From NCBI RefSeq assembly GCF_002865645.1, contig NW_020194667.1, forward strand, positions 62,001-126,000: a stretch of 64,000 nucleotides of DNA. Direction: 5' to 3'. A program made the translations under genes and the position numbers. Source of the DNA: Hyaloscypha bicolor E (Eukaryota; Ascomycota; Leotiomycetes; Helotiales; Hyaloscyphaceae). The notes under the pieces are model-generated. The model was not told the DNA's origin and made no database searches. It saw only the letters and a list, made by a program, of their open reading frames with translations. Below, one piece after another: positions 46,008-56,427 of the stretch (within the stretch, counting starts at the first letter, position 1; each line of letters starts with the position of its first letter).

Positions 46008-47667
46008 CGCTGCACGGAGCCATCTCCGATACGGCCGCGGTGCTTCTTCCGCCAAAAGGAAAAGAACCGCGCTTCAGCAGCCGACAGCCTTGCCGGGGCG
46101 TGTCATGTTTATCCCGAGAGTTGATCACCATGCCAATCTCAGCGCCAGTGCCGCAAGAGGCTTGTCAGGTACGAAGTGCTGGGAATGTCTCAAGATAGTA
46201 TCTGCTTCAAGAGAGTTGTGAGCTTACACTGTCAGAATACCATAATATCGCCTGTAGAGAGAAGCCGATCTGTGTGGCCAAGTGATGTTTGCACCCTTCA
46301 AACTCTCGACAATAATCGAGGAATCACAACCTTCTCCCCTCTCTCATTACTCTATGGCGAAACCCATCCGCAAATACCCAGGTTCCTCGTTCTATATATG
46401 TTCTTGCAGCGAAATTCGGAGTCTTGAGTCCCTGTTGTTCCTCATGCCCCCACACTTCTCTCTATATAGATAGAAGATATCTATCATCAAACTACGTCAA
46501 TACCAGTCACCTGCAGTGGTTGAACCTACGGTACATACATCTCTCGTAGACAGATAACCTAACCTAAATTAAGGTATGTAGGTAAGATGACCTACCAACA
46601 AATTATGACAGGCAATTTAGGTTCAACCTACGACTTACCGCAAACCTAAACCTAAGTAAGCGTTATGGCTAAAAAAAACCTATCATAGGTCACCTAGGTT
46701 GCACCTATAAATCCTAACCTAATGCCGAACACTGGTCAGCTATGCTCAAGTATGCGAGTGCTTGATATTGGATGTCTGTACTGTACTTTCAAAATGATTG
46801 CGAAGCGTCGGGAACTTAGGGTATCGTTCCCGTTTCCGCACGGAATGGCCGATTTATTACTGAAGTTCATTCGGTTGTTCGAGATCGAGATTGTTGTATT
46901 TCAAGCGGCCGAGCTTTCTCCGATGAGTTGCTTGGAGTACCCTCACCCTCACATATACGGACAATCTGAACACGCAATCTTGAGAGGGTGCATATTAATC
47001 GGATCAAGTCGTTTTCAAACTCCCGAGGAAAGTCCCCGCGTCTATTAGAGTGCGCCGAAAGTGTGACATAGGAGGGAAGTTGCTCGTGTTAGGCCCATTG
47101 AACATTGAACACGTTTTCATTCACGGTGCTTGGTGGTTGGTATTCGGAGTTTATCTTCTCTTGTCACATTAACTCTATCTCCGGGCCCTACAGTTGTGGT
47201 TTCTAGGCCTAATGATCAACAACTTGAGTGGATTCTACATCTGAGTACTTCCACGTCAGTGATCGAAGCTCTTCTTATTTAGATATTACTGCATTCCAGG
47301 CCGGGACATTACAGACTCTATGGTGGCGCACAGAATCAAACTGATTGGTCGGTTTTTGACAGATGCCCCACTTTGCCCCATGACGGGTGAAAGTCTCCCC
47401 GCCAGCCGGCGAATAGACATCATAGATTAACAGAGACGAAATGGAATCTGAATGTTGCTCAAGCATTGCGTTGGTCGAGTTTTACAAATACATAGGTGCT
47501 GAATTGGGTCAGTATTTCTCATATAAAACCGGCATTCGCTCACCGCTTCCAAATTCTACCCAGGTCATCAAGCTCTACATCCATTCAACTTAACAACCAC
47601 TCGATCCTGATTTTAACAAACTTCACACATTCAAGAGTATTCCAAAAGTACCATTATTCTCACAGCC
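46008..47667. other. Intergenic region with ACCTA/TAGGT cluster and no gene
   Basis: Apart from the repeat cluster listed next, no coding signal is visible. The ORF-like stretch at 46722-47048 has no domain. A TATAAAA at 47522-47528 lies about 145 bp before the NmrA-like ATG and may be its TATA box. Confidence 0.4.
46525..46725. repeat. Cluster of ACCTA / TAGGT words on both strands
   Basis: Within 200 bases there are about fifteen occurrences of CCTA or TAGG words, such as AACCTAACCTAAATTAAGG, ATGTAGGTAAG, TTTAGGTTCAACCTACG, AAACCTAAACCTAAG, CATAGGTCACCTAGGTTGC and ATCCTAACCTAATG. TTGAACCTACG and TTCAACCTACG recur. The unit is near TTAGG, not the TTAGGG fungal telomere, and it is irregular and in both orientations. 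Confidence 0.6.
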
Positions 47668-48841
47668 ATGTCACCCAAGAAGACTCTCGTCGTCTTCGGA
47701 GCAACAGGCAGTCAAGGAGGCTCCGTCATTAAGACCATTCTCGAGGATCGCACACTCAGTTCCCAATTCGAGATTCGAGGTATAGCCAGAGATCCGTCAA
47801 AGCCTTCGGCAGCTGCTCTTGCACAGAAAGCAGTCACCCTCGTCAAGGTTCTTCTCCCGTTGGAGTTGATCGTCAATAATTCGTCACATTGATTTCACAC
47901 TGTCAGCCCGACCTTGATGATAAGCCTTCTTTGACTCACGCCCTGAAAGATGCCTACGCCGTCTCCGCCGTGGCAAACTGGCAAGAAGTCATGAACGAAG
48001 AGCGAGATGTCCAGCAAGGAGAGAATGTCGCCGGTGTCGCAAAGGTAAGGCCTCAGACGTCCTTCCCCGTACCCATCATCTAATTTCGACAGAAGCAAAA
48101 CGTCCAGCACCTAGTCTGGAGCAGCCTCCCTTACGTGTTAAAGAGCATGAACCCAAATCACCCCCCAAGTACCTATAACACAGCTAAAACCTGATTAGTC
48201 ACCGAAGGCAAAACCACAGGTGTCCTGCACTTTGACAGCAAACCAATCGTGAAAGAATACATCATCTCACTTGGCATCCCTTCACCTCCGTCCACGCTGG
48301 CGTCTTCTTCAGCTACCTGCTCTTCTGGCTCAAGCCCGTCTCCCCGTCCCCCTCCCCGACCTCCAAATCCTACAAGTCCTTCCTCCCTCTCACCCAATCC
48401 CTCAAACTGCCCATGATTCCCGTCAACTGCGACACAGGAAAATACGTCAAGGCAATCCTCTTGAACCGCGAGAAGGTTCCTCGGGAAACAGACCTCCGTT
48501 CCTGAGGGTCATTATAGTCCTGAGGATCTTGTTAAGGCGTTGAAGGAAGTGGGTGGGCTGGGTGTCATGGTGGAGCAAATTACTGAGGCGGAACAACGCA
48601 AGCATATGGCTGCCCTAGGGGCTCCGGAGTTTTTGATCGATGATATTGTGGTAATGTGAGGTTTATGCAGGACTATGGGTTCTTCAGTGAGAAGGTTGCT
48701 GGAGAGGGGCGCGAGGTGAATTTACTAACTTCGGGACTTGTGTTCGTGGTTGTATTCTTGCTGACTGCATATTAGCTGGTGGGTGAGCACCTGGAAAACT
48801 ATGAGGAGTGGGTGGCTAAGAGTCCGGAGGTTGCGCCTTAA
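47668..48841 (+). pseudogene. NmrA-like NAD(P)-binding protein gene with frameshifts
   Basis: The start MSPKKTLVVFGATGSQGGSV holds the NmrA G-x-x-G-x-x-G loop, then FEIRGIARDPSKP. GT-AG introns follow near 47845-47909, 48042-48090 and 48171-48200, joining PDLDDKPSLTHALKDAYAV, QNVQHLVWSSLPYV and ITEGKTTGVLHFDSKP. From about 48283 the reading frame must shift to keep VHAGVFFSYLLFWLKP and LPMIPVNCDTGKYVKAIL; again near 48478 to enter VPEGHYSPEDLVKALKEVGG; and again near 48655 for FMQDYGFFSEKVAGEG. A last intron joins LVGEHLENYEEWVAKS and the stop at 48839-48841. NmrA-like proteins are redox-sensing regulators or reductases. Three small indels mark this as a pseudogene, unless the raw sequence carries indel errors. 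Confidence 0.75.
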
Positions 48842-48996
48842 AGTGATTGGTTGTGAGACCAGTCGTTAGATCAAGCATTGACTTTCTTTAGTTCGCAGCC
48901 TAGACTTGAGTTTTGTTTTGCTTCCCTCACTAGTTGTTTGACAGTCATTCCACAGAGAATCCACCTTGCATTCTTGGGTCGAATCACGTGACATAG

Positions 48997-49004
48997 TATA
49001 TAAA
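48997..49004 (+). promoter_or_regulatory. TATA-like box upstream of the methyltransferase gene
   Basis: TATATAAA lies 335 bp before the chosen ATG at 49339, just downstream of a TCACGTGA octamer (48984-48991). The distance is long for a fungal leader, so a 5' UTR intron or another start site may be involved. Confidence 0.35.
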
Positions 49005-49338
49005 CCTTTCCCCCTCGATGATAAGTTGGGCATTTACAACCTGCCGAGGATTGTAAGCTTCACGCTACTTAAGAAAGTCAATTTCAGTTATCCCTCCGAC
49101 CAAAACGATTTTGCCCCTAATTTGATAAAAGGGGTTGGTTGCACCAGGATGCCTCGCTAAAACCCCAGATTTCGCTAAACTCGCTTCTATCCTGAAAAAA
49201 ATTCTGACCGCAGACTTCAAAAATCCAGCAAAATGCCTTGAGCCGCTCCCCGCCTTTAGGATCTCAATTCTAAGAGACCCTCCTTTACCTCACATCGAAC
49301 CGAGAGAGAGAAAAAGAATAATCACAATCCAACGCACC

Positions 49339-51159
49339 ATGGCGCCCCCAACGTCCCTCCCTTTCACAGAGGACTTCCAAGACGCGGACTCCTACATCTC
49401 CTCCCTCCTCTCCTTCTGCGCCGCATCAACCATCTTCCAAACCCTCTGCGGCGGCGTTCATATCCTCGACTTCTTCACCCGCGACCCGAGCCTCTACCAC
49501 ACCGTCATTCCCCAAGAATGGCGCTCCTGGCTGCTGGCACGTGAGTCAATGGACCTCCTCGATCTTCTCATGCGTGATGATCTCTCTGAACCTCGCACCG
49601 ATGACCCACCGGAAAGCCTGCTCAAATATATCAGAGAAATCAGGAAACATTCTCTTCGCCGAAATTTACCACCGAGAAATGGAAAAGAGAGGAAGCTGCC
49701 GAGACATGTGGCGGTAGGCATGATTCCCAAGAAGATCCACGAGGTAGGGAATTTCGCAGATTATGTGGTTCGCGTTGCGGACGATGTGTCTGCCAGTTCT
49801 GGGAAAGAGATCACGCATTTCGTTGATTTTGGGAGTGGGCAGAATTACCTAGGACGGACGTTGGCGAGTCCACCGTATAATAAGCACATTATTGCCGTGG
49901 AGAGCAAGGAGCTTAATATTAATGGAGCAAAGAGCATGGATGTTCTTGCTGGTGTTGCGGAAAGAGAGAAGGTGATGAGGAATAAGAAGTTGTTTCGAAA
50001 GCAGCAGGACAGTATGACGCCTGTGGAGTTGTTGAAGGATAAAGCTGCAAGGAGAATTGCGAAGCCATTGAAGGCGCCGGAGGAGGGGGCCGCGGATTTG
50101 AGACCCAGTAAGGATTTGGCTACTATTTATACGCCGGCTGACGGGAAGGGATATATCCAGTATGTGGAGAATATTGTTCAGGATGGCGATTTGTCGAGTG
50201 TGGTGGAGCAGATTGAGAAGATGAAACTTGCTGCGCCCCGGGGGGAGTTACAAATCCTGAATGGCGATGCTGAGAGAGCTCAGCCGAAGGCCGAAGTCAT
50301 TGATGAGATGTCTAGGGACGAGCAGATTCGTTTGATGGCGATCTCTATTCATTCCTGTGGCAACCTATCTCATCACGGGATTCGCTCTCTCCTTCTCAAT
50401 CCTTCAGTCCACGCCATTGCGATCGTGGGATGCTGCTATAACCTCATGACCGAGCGACTCGGGCCGCCGACGTACAAGTTACCTCTCCTGCGACAGAATC
50501 TGCGAGCAATCAATGCCCCACGCGTCACTCGAGAAGCAGCGGCCTGTGATCCCCACGGCTTCCCAATGAGCGAGCGCATAGGCACGTACAATGGCGACGG
50601 TCTGAGGCTGAATATCACAGCACGGATGATGGCTGTTCAGGCTCCACAAAATTGGACAGAAAAAGAAAGCGATGCTTTTTTCACACGGCATTTCTATCGG
50701 GCTCTGCTGCAGAAGGTCTTCTTTGATTATGGAGTTGTGACAAAGATGAGGCAAAATGCCGATGGAGAGCAGGAGAACGGGTTCGAAAGCACGGAGCCGG
50801 TCATCATTGGGTCCCTGAGGAAGGGGTGTTACAGTTCTTTCAAATCATATGTTCGTGGAGCGTTAGAGAAGTTAAGTACAGACCCGGAACGAGGTACGAG
50901 GGTTCATGAGAAGATGGGAGGTATCACGGATGAGGCAATTGAGGAGTATGCGCAGCGATATGAGGGCATGAAAAAGGAGCTCAGCGTCACGTGGTCGTTG
51001 ATGGCGTTCAGTGCTGCAGTGGTGGAAAGTCTGATTGTGGTTGATCGATGGCTATTTCTGAGGGAGCACCCGGACTTAGTGAAGGAATGCTGGGTCGAAG
51101 CTGTGTTTGATTACCAGCAGAGTCCGAGGAACTTGGTTGTGGTTGGGATCAAGCGATGA
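49339..51159 (+). CDS. METTL25/RRNAD1-like methyltransferase-domain protein
   Basis: A single exon gives 606 residues from the ATG at 49339 (MAPPTSLPFTEDFQDADSYI) in a good CACCATGG context; the frame is open further upstream but without a better start. Residues about 145-165 hold ITHFVDFGSGQNYLGRTLAS, the SAM-binding motif I of the Methyltransf_32 family. A second block, MAISIHSCGNLSHHGIRSLL followed by AIAIVGCCYNLMTE, is the diagnostic motif of METTL25/RRNAD1 relatives, and a Pro-Met-Ser segment (HGFPMSERI) follows. The protein is probably a soluble SAM-dependent methyltransferase; the substrate of the fungal members is unknown. The central insert (residues about 215-300) is charged and lower in complexity. 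Confidence 0.87.
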   Translation: MAPPTSLPFTEDFQDADSYISSLLSFCAASTIFQTLCGGVHILDFFTRDPSLYHTVIPQEWRSWLLARESMDLLDLLMRDDLSEPRTDDPPESLLKYIREIRKHSLRRNLPPRNGKERKLPRHVAVGMIPKKIHEVGNFADYVVRVADDVSASSGKEITHFVDFGSGQNYLGRTLASPPYNKHIIAVESKELNINGAKSMDVLAGVAEREKVMRNKKLFRKQQDSMTPVELLKDKAARRIAKPLKAPEEGAADLRPSKDLATIYTPADGKGYIQYVENIVQDGDLSSVVEQIEKMKLAAPRGELQILNGDAERAQPKAEVIDEMSRDEQIRLMAISIHSCGNLSHHGIRSLLLNPSVHAIAIVGCCYNLMTERLGPPTYKLPLLRQNLRAINAPRVTREAAACDPHGFPMSERIGTYNGDGLRLNITARMMAVQAPQNWTEKESDAFFTRHFYRALLQKVFFDYGVVTKMRQNADGEQENGFESTEPVIIGSLRKGCYSSFKSYVRGALEKLSTDPERGTRVHEKMGGITDEAIEEYAQRYEGMKKELSVTWSLMAFSAAVVESLIVVDRWLFLREHPDLVKECWVEAVFDYQQSPRNLVVVGIKR

Positions 51160-51932
51160 GGAAGTTAGCTCCTTCCGAGTCGAGAAACCGAAGGCTGCTT
51201 CCCGAACAGCGTCGCCAGCCGCAGTGCAGAGTCGATATCGCGAGTGGAGCAATTGAAAGCTACTAGCACCGGCGGGCTGGGGAGTTAAGTATCCCATGGC
51301 CGCGTCCGTACAATGAAGGGGGCGGCTGATATCGAAAGATGCAGCCACTTGTCACGACTCCCAGCACGCTGAGGAGCAGGAGCTCTTCCCAACTATACTA
51401 TCTGCGTCTGTCACATGATCTAGCTCAATTTCAGATCGAAGATAATGGGGTCAAAATCTGCAATCTTCCCGTCCCTTCTTTTTGTTTGAGGGACACTGTC
51501 CATTGCAAGGTTTGTTACTGGCCATCCATAATATCAACCAACTCCAGAGTAAACTTATATTACCTTTGCAGTCTTGCAGGAAATAATCATAAAAGGCCCT
51601 TGTTCTGCTCAATCTTCCTAAATTTGGTAAAATAATCTTTCTAAATTTGTGAGAGTGAATGAGGGTTCGTGCTTCTCGCTCCAGTCTCTGAATATAAAAA
51701 GGTTCTTCTACTTTTCTACATCACGACCCCTTCTTGACACAACAACATCTGCTCAACGTTGACGTAGCAAGACATCACCTTCCTGGAGATTCCTCGTGTC
51801 AATACATACTCGCCCATTGGGCACTGGACCACTTCTCGACAGTTTCTCCTCGTCAAACAACTTTCTCGATTCGACATACCACGACGCGTCAAGACAAGAA
51901 CCATCATCTCCGTTTCTGAAGGAACACCAGCC
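51160..51932. other. Intergenic; promoter of F-box-like copy 1
   Basis: No gene seen. TATAAAA at 51693-51699 lies about 235 bp before the ATG at 51933. Confidence 0.4.
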
Positions 51933-52772
51933 ATGGCTATCATAAAATCAAACGCGACCGTGACAGACGCTATGACATCGGATCTTTCTGCGCTCGCAGA
52001 AGCAGGTGATAATCCAGTTGAGGTTCAAGGTACGTTTTAGTAGACGCGCAAAGGAGCACTAACCTAATTAAAACAGAGAGTGATAGAGATAACAAACACG
52101 TCAAAGTCATAATAAATACGATTCCTACCGAAGTATAGTTGCGAATATTCGGAATGTTATCAACAGCCTCAACTGCTTGCCTGGGCCTGACATGCCGCCG
52201 TCTTTATTCCTGCCTCAAGGACCAATACCCTAATCCAATTCTACCTTGCATGTACCGATTGTTACAACATGAGCTGCGGTGGTTTTACTTTAGCTCTGGC
52301 TACTTGTGCGGGTGCCAGGAAGCTACTCACAGGCTCGGGTTGGGGCAACGTATCGAGCATTGTGTGGGTCCAGACTATACGTTGATATATCTTGCCGTGG
52401 ACAGAGATTGGGGTCCAGGACATCCTCTACTTGTTCCTTCAATTGTGTATAGGTGCCCTAAAATATGATTGCCTGGCAGCGTTCGTAGAATTGGGTAGTG
52501 TCTGTGTGGTCGAGACTGTGATTGGGTAAGGGCAACAGTAAACACTCCTTTCGGTTTCCACGAACCTGGTTTTGAATCGCGACTTCCAAAGCCCTATAAC
52601 ACGGGTAATGGTTGGTACCCAGCAGCTATGGCAGCAATCAAGACGGATGTGGCTCGATTTGACATTGTCGACGAGTGGAGGATGTTTTGGTATCGCTTCC
52701 CAGTCGCTCAACGCAATCCGAAGGACTTTGAAGCCAGTTACAAGGAGGCTTGTTTGGAAGATATGTTTGATG

Positions 52773-52780
52773 GATCCAGG
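52773..52780 (+). repeat. 8 bp target-site duplication, left copy
   Basis: GATCCAGG directly precedes the CAGTGTGTCAAA terminus and is repeated exactly at 53576-53583. Eight bases is the size made by hAT transposases. Confidence 0.9.
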
Positions 52781-53575
52781 CAGTGTGTCAAAAAATAATC
52801 AAGGCTAATTAATTAGAATTAGTTAGAATTGATTATAATTAAGTATGATTTGATTAGCTTGATTTTTATTATAATTAATTATAATTAACTATAATCATCA
52901 CGTGATAATACAAAAGTATACTATCTTAGGCATTTTTAAAGATTATTAAATAACTAGTAGCTATAGTAACAAGATATAAATAAAATCTATAAAGCATATA
53001 TAAGAGTATAAAATTAGTCTAAATCTAAAATAATAAACTAGTTTTTATTACGTGGTACCAGTCACGTGGTGTTATTACACGTGACTTAGCATGTGGCCAG
53101 TGCTTCCTTAGCCTGGCAAATAGCTCAATTCAAGCTCTTTACTACTACTATAACATTAATTTATCTTGATAGTTTTCTTCTTTAGAAATCTCTTTCTCTT
53201 TTCCCTTCTTATTTTCTTATTTCTTCTTCTTTAATTACTCTAAGGGTTTATTTATAGCTCTTTTATTAGTGGCAAGGAATCACTGGAAAACAAGGAGGTT
53301 CTAGCGCCTTTGGCTTCGCTTACTAATTAGCGCTAGGCCTGGTTTAGTAAAGAGCGCCTTTAGTAATACCGAATATGGCTAGCCCAGACCTTATTTTAGC
53401 CTTATCTCGGCTTCCGAAGCTCCAGAGTCATGTGTGTAATCACGTGATAAATCTAATTAATTATCTTTGATTATCTTTGATTATAATTAAGTATGATTTG
53501 ATTAGCTTGATTTTGACTTGATTTGATTTGAGTAGGGGGGTCTAATCAAATCAAACCTAATCATTTGACACACTG
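52781..53575. mobile_element. Non-autonomous hAT-type element (795 bp) inside F-box-like copy 1
   Basis: It begins CAGTGTGTCAAA and ends TTTGACACACTG, a perfect 12 bp terminal inverted repeat, and is flanked by the 8 bp duplication GATCCAGG. Subterminal AATTAATTA-type and GTATGATTTGATTAGCTTGA sequence appears near both ends. The interior is AT-rich with no transposase frame and contains two TCACGTGA octamers (52898-52905, 53440-53447). Such elements are moved in trans by an autonomous relative; the RIPped hAT at 56428-59949 has a similar but not identical terminus. Confidence 0.88.
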
Positions 53576-53583
53576 GATCCAGG
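53576..53583 (+). repeat. 8 bp target-site duplication, right copy
   Basis: GATCCAGG, identical to 52773-52780. Deleting the element and one copy rejoins F-box-like copy 1. Confidence 0.9.
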
Positions 53584-53597
53584 CTCCTGGGTTGTAG

Positions 53598-54386
53598 AAA
53601 GGCAATAGTGCACCATTCATGGGTGTTCCTCTACCTCCGACTTGGGTGACGAAGCTCTGGAAAAACCCTGGCTTTGGGCAACGGAGCATGTGAATCGCCA
53701 ACGAGAATTGCAGCGATACTAATATTATCGGTCTCTGGGTCTTTTGGCTTTCTGCAGAGTGCGTTCATATAGACGGGGGCTGTGAGGTACAGTAGGGGTG
53801 TGTCTCGAGAGCAGGGAAGTTGCGATAATGGGAGCGGCTCGCCAGCAATACACTTTGGGTCTCCATTTCGTATCATATGACACCGTGGTGATGAGAAATT
53901 GAGTGAAACCTTGAATTTGAAAACGAAAAAGGCGTAAGATTGATCTTCCCCAGGCCACCTGTGAGGCCTCTACCATCCTGCCCTTCTCGAAGTTCCTGCC
54001 CCCATCGGTAGCCCACTCAAACACTTGGAAGATACTCAATAACATCTTGCTCAATTTCTAGGCATAGCAGATGAATGCTGAACTTATCTAACTTCCATGA
54101 ATACCAAAGCTACAGGCAGGTAGTGGTGAATCGGCTACAGCTTGGACCCCCCCCTTCAAGTCCGTGTAAATAAGGCTGCTCACCATCTACCCTTTTACGT
54201 CACGCCCTCTTCTCGACAGAACCTCTCCTCTCTTCTCTAGCCCTTGGAAACGAGCAATTCTGCACAGTACATCTGCATCCTCTTCGAACGAGGGTCCTCC
54301 CCCTGATTACAACCATACCTTCTCGTTCCGAAGCAACTTTGGCACAGAAACCGCCCACCTTCGATCAACAGACCACCAATTCCAAC
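53598..54386. other. Spacer between the two F-box-like copies
   Basis: Minus-strand open frames at 53631-53876 and 53725-54054 overlap each other and have no domain. The last 200 bases, C/T-rich, are the probable promoter and leader of copy 2. Confidence 0.4.
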
Positions 54387-55505
54387 ATGGAGTCAAATGG
54401 AAAAATTATCTCCGCAGACACATCATCAATCTCCATCGCCTTTGAGCAGACTATCAATGCTTCTCTTCGTCCTGCCTTGCCAATAATCCCAACCCAGGGC
54501 TGCAGAAATACTCTTGTTCATAGCGAAGAGATGAGCGAGAAGATGGAGGCACCCGCTTTGAATGGCTTTGAACAAATTGGTGGAGCGGCAACATTGCAGC
54601 CAACCGGAGAAGGCGAAGTCAATCCCTTGGAGGTACCGACAGACATAGGACATGACATTGAACACGGTCAGGGGCAAGGTATGTTAGTCTCATCCGGAAG
54701 GTGAACATTTATCTAATGCAACCAGAGATTGGAGGAACGAGCGAAGTTATCAGATCCAACCTCGATACGATCCTTGTAGAATTGGCCTTACGTGTCTTCG
54801 ATATGCTGCCAGAGGCTACAGCAGTTTGCCTTGGTTTGACTTGTCGACGTCTTTACTGCTGCCTCAAAAGTGCATACTCCATCCCCATCCGTCTGGATAA
54901 CTTCGTTAATTATGACTTGGGTTGTAATGGGATTTACGCTTGTGGTCAGTGGGCATGTCTGGGATCGTGCTGTTGCGTCGGTTGGCGCGGCTGGGACCTT
55001 CCACCAAATGGCGTTCCGCGTTACCGCCTTTACCTATGGGAGCTTCTGGACGCCTGGATGGGGTCAAAAATACCTGCTTGGATACCTGGCCCTTGAAACG
55101 GACGGGATCTTCAGATTTTTCAACCTCGCTGTTCTGTTTGTTCACGATGAACGCTTTGAATACGGTTCGGGGGACAACCACCCTCCGACAATGGTTGGTC
55201 CTGTATACTGGAGATACTGTGATTGGGAAGCAGCAAGCAATGATCTTCCTGTGTATGAGGACGACTTCCGCTCACGTCTTCCGAGCCCTTTTAACAAAGG
55301 TCAGGACTGGTATCCAGAGGCCACCTCAGCCATTCGTGCCGACATCGCTCGCTTTGAGGTTGTTCGTGAATGGAGAAAGTTCTGGAGGCATCGATGTCGC
55401 TTCTTTCGAAAGCACGAGGATGCTTTTAACCAATTTTTTGAGGAGTACTGTCTGGACCAGGCTCTCGACGTGTTCGAGGATAGTTTCAATCTCCTGGGGT
55501 TGTAA
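54387..55505 (+). pseudogene. F-box-like gene copy 2 with a one-base frameshift
   Basis: Exon 1 is 54387-54678 (MESNGKIISADTSSISIAFE); a 47 bp GT-AG intron leads to exon 2 at 54726. There LVELALRVFDMLPEATAVCL and GLTCRRLYCCLKSAYSIPIR form the F-box-like segment, continuing to YRLYLWELLDAWMG. At the GGGG run 55060-55063 the frame must drop one base to continue as QKYLLGYLALETDGIFRFFN, through CDWEAASNDLPVYEDDF and AIRADIARFEVVREWRKFW, to the stop at 55503-55505. Without the shift it ends at 55096. Copy 1 conserves both halves, which shows they belong to one gene. F-box proteins recruit substrates to SCF ubiquitin ligases; the partner is unknown. Confidence 0.65.
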
Positions 55506-56419
55506 GCGGCTGATCTCACTGTAGTTTATATTTAGCCCACGACACGCAAGCCGAAGAACGTAGAAGACGTGGAGAAAGGTTGTAGCAATGATTTCCATTG
55601 GCTCTTGCCTTCATCCGTGATAGTTGGTATTGCATTTGTGCTGTACATATTTTGACCGCCGTGTTCAGCGGATGAGGATTGGAATCTCTGTCCAGAAAGC
55701 ACATCACGTAAACCGCCGAGGCAAGAATTGACTTCGCGACGGCCTAATAACGCATGATCTTGACTTATAACCTTCCATGATCCTTGGCCATTGGCCGCTC
55801 CTCGAAGTTACCACTTTTTGCTTACTCCTGAAAATGCATCAAAGATTATCGATATTAAAATAATTAATAGGTAAGAAAGGCCACATAATTTCAGATACAC
55901 CGGGCGATCCATTTTAGTAGATCCGAGAGAAACGGTTTTAAATTCTCAGGACTACTCTAAGTTCAAATGTTCTCGAGTCGACCTTGATTACTTTTCGTGT
56001 GCCCCCACAAGGACCCTCAACGTGAGGATGATATGCTCTACCAAACAGTAAATTGAGCGAAACCATAGTTTTTGGATCTTCCCGGATTTCTTTTGCCTTT
56101 TTTTCGTGGCACCTTGCTCGCTTAAAAAACCGCTCCTCCCACTTCGTAACACTAAGCGAGCTTTGCAGATCCATCGAAAAACCAACGCGCCTTGATTAAA
56201 GCATAGGTGGAGTAACAAGATTCTTATACTGCTAAATTAGAGCAGCAAAAGGTCATATAAGAGTTAGCTCCAGTTACTCCTTCCAGCCAAGCATGCTTGG
56301 CTCCCCACCTCTGCACAAATCACCAGGAACTCATGCTACCCCACCCCCTTTTTAAGCGACGCTGCAATTCCAAGTCCCGACGGACAACCTTCAATGGAGC
56401 AAATGATGTAAAATTGCCA
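55506..56419. other. Spacer before the RIPped hAT element
   Basis: No gene is supported. Short minus-strand open frames (55938-56218) have no domain. Confidence 0.4.
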
Positions 56420-56427
56420 TTCGGGAA
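56420..56427 (+). repeat. 8 bp target-site duplication, left copy
   Basis: TTCGGGAA precedes the CAGTGTAT terminus and is repeated exactly at 59950-59957. Confidence 0.9.

Larger units (their letters stand above)
51933..53597 (+). pseudogene. F-box-like gene copy 1, inactivated by a stop, frameshifts and an hAT insertion
   Basis: Exon 1 starts at ATG 51933 (MAIIKSNATVTDAMTSDL). A GT-AG intron (about 52030-52077) joins IINTIPTEV to TAG (52136-52138) and then LRIFGMLSTASTACLGLTCR. The I/L-P-x-E-[stop]-L-x-I-F and CLGLTCRRLYSCLK pattern is that of short fungal F-box-like proteins. Further frame changes occur around 52460-52500, then DWVRATVNTPF to AIKTDVARFDIVDEWRMF is readable. The coding end is cut after EDMFDGSR by the element at 52781-53575, and the last codons (LLG, stop) lie on its far side. 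Copy 2 (54387-55505) aligns along its whole length. The TAG fits a CAG codon changed by C to T at CpA. Confidence 0.7.

Noticed and set aside
46525..46725. Telomeric or subtelomeric repeat
   Set aside because: The words are TTAGG-like, irregular and in both orientations; fungal telomeres are regular TTAGGG arrays.
38524..51159. Secondary-metabolite biosynthetic cluster
   Set aside because: No polyketide synthase, NRPS, terpene cyclase or pathway-specific regulator is present; one FAD monooxygenase and one NmrA-like relic are not enough.
53631..54054. Two overlapping minus-strand ORFs after the hAT insertion
   Set aside because: They overlap in different frames and show no family features.
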